A DNA stretch of 5,228 nt from contig JAGOIO010000110.1 in the NCBI GenBank assembly GCA_017995595.1, positions 1 to 5,228 on the forward strand, written 5' to 3'. Shown in pieces: positions 4,737 to 5,228 of this stretch. The first letter of the stretch is position 1; each line of letters begins with the position of its first letter. Both the position numbers and the translations under genes were made by a program. Under the pieces are notes generated by a model. It did not search any database and was not told the DNA's origin. It worked only from the letters and a program-made list of their open reading frames with translations. Origin of the DNA: a bacterium. GTDB taxonomy: Bacteria > Cyanobacteriota > Vampirovibrionia > Gastranaerophilales > Gastranaerophilaceae.

Positions 4737-5228
4737 ATGAATTCGACAGTAACAGATATACTTCAAATACTAAATGACGCTCAAAGCTTACGTGCAGTCG
4801 GATTTTCTTCCGGCTATACTTTTAATATCAGCGGAGCTGAAGAGCTTTTTGACGAAATTATGCAAAATACAGCTTGCGAATTGCCTATTTTTTCTGGGAT
4901 TCTTATGCTTGAAGAAAATGAGACAAAGACAAACTTTACAATTATTGACGGGCTTCAGAGAATAACGACTATTTGTTTGCTATTAATTGCGTTATGCGAC
5001 TCTATCAAAAATTCTTCTCAAAAAAATAATATCGCAAGAGAAAAAATTGTTACAAGATACTTGATGTTCCAAGATTCAGCAAAATTAAAGCTTACAGACA
5101 AAGATAATTCTATATATAATAAAATAATTTCCGGCTTACAAATTACTGATGAAAACGAAAAAAATACTAATTTATACAAAGTTTATTCTTTCTTCACCGA
5201 AAAAATAGAAGCAAACACTATTTCGTAT
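4737..5228 (+). CDS. DUF262 (GmrSD/ParB-like) family protein, N-terminal part (3' truncated)
   Basis: From the ATG at 4737 the frame stays open to the window end (164 residues). The central segment FSGILML (52-58) followed by FTIIDGLQRITTICLLLIAL (67-86) matches the DUF262 core, whose hallmark is DGQQR-(Leu/Ile)-Thr-Thr; here it reads DGLQR (71-75). KLKLTDKDNSIYNKII (116-131) fits the next conserved stretch of the family. DUF262 is a ParB/Srx-like nucleotide-binding fold found in GmrSD type IV restriction enzymes and many other phage-defence proteins, often fused to a C-terminal HNH-type DUF1524 nuclease; whether that is present here lies outside the window. The usual N-terminal YQR-x-Y-x-W motif is not seen; LRAVGFSSGYTF takes its place. 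A weak GGGA lies 11 nt before the ATG. An in-frame TTG at 4710 lies in the terminator stem without a Shine-Dalgarno and is less likely. Family call good, activity uncertain. Confidence 0.75.
   Translation, partial: MNSTVTDILQILNDAQSLRAVGFSSGYTFNISGAEELFDEIMQNTACELPIFSGILMLEENETKTNFTIIDGLQRITTICLLLIALCDSIKNSSQKNNIAREKIVTRYLMFQDSAKLKLTDKDNSIYNKIISGLQITDENEKNTNLYKVYSFFTEKIEANTISY

Noticed and set aside
4774..4965. Plus-strand open frame of 63 codons over the DUF262 gene
   Set aside because: Out of frame with the DUF262 core, which has a clear family motif and an open frame to the window edge.
1..5228. CRISPR array, tRNA, rRNA, insertion sequence or attachment site
   Set aside because: I found no spaced direct repeats, no cloverleaf-like GC-rich segment, no transposase or integrase motif and no long terminal inverted repeats.

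Overview
The window is strongly AT-rich bacterial DNA with tightly packed genes. It uses the standard bacterial code: TGA closes one gene, tryptophans are TGG, and TTG starts sit behind clear Shine-Dalgarno sites. The organism cannot be fixed from this sequence. A gut-type low-GC lineage such as Gastranaerophilales/Vampirovibrionia or a Firmicute fits, but this is a guess.

Layout. (1) Bases 2-520, + strand: the C-terminal 172 residues of a Ser/Thr/Asn-rich protein with two degenerate EF-hand-like segments at the start of the visible part. (2) Bases 3771 down to 544, - strand: a compact four-gene operon, in order of transcription an MtnX-like HAD phosphatase, a class III PLP aminotransferase carrying a five-cysteine cluster, an Est30-like alpha/beta hydrolase with Cys in place of the nucleophile Ser, and a small four-helix membrane protein. 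Junctions are overlaps of 14 and 4 nt and a gap of 12 nt, and the last two genes start with TTG. A perfect extended -10 box lies so close to the first ATG that the transcript is probably leaderless. (3) Bases 3772-3898: a divergent intergenic region with promoters facing both ways. (4) Bases 3899-4638, + strand: a 33-residue basic small ORF with a strong Shine-Dalgarno, followed directly by a 207-residue protein with a C-terminal OmpR/PhoB-like winged helix, then a perfect 16-bp hairpin terminator. (5) Bases 4737-5228, + strand: the N-terminal 164 residues of a DUF262 (GmrSD/ParB-like) protein with an altered signature motif, cut by the window end.

How the genes may work together. The four-gene operon looks like one small metabolic unit (phosphate removal, amino transfer, ester or thioester hydrolysis, plus a membrane protein). 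Three of its members carry unusual cysteines or altered active-site residues, so the substrates cannot be assigned from family membership alone. The winged-helix protein is encoded divergently from the operon and could regulate it, but nothing in the sequence proves this. The DUF262 gene belongs to a family common in phage defence; only its first part is visible.
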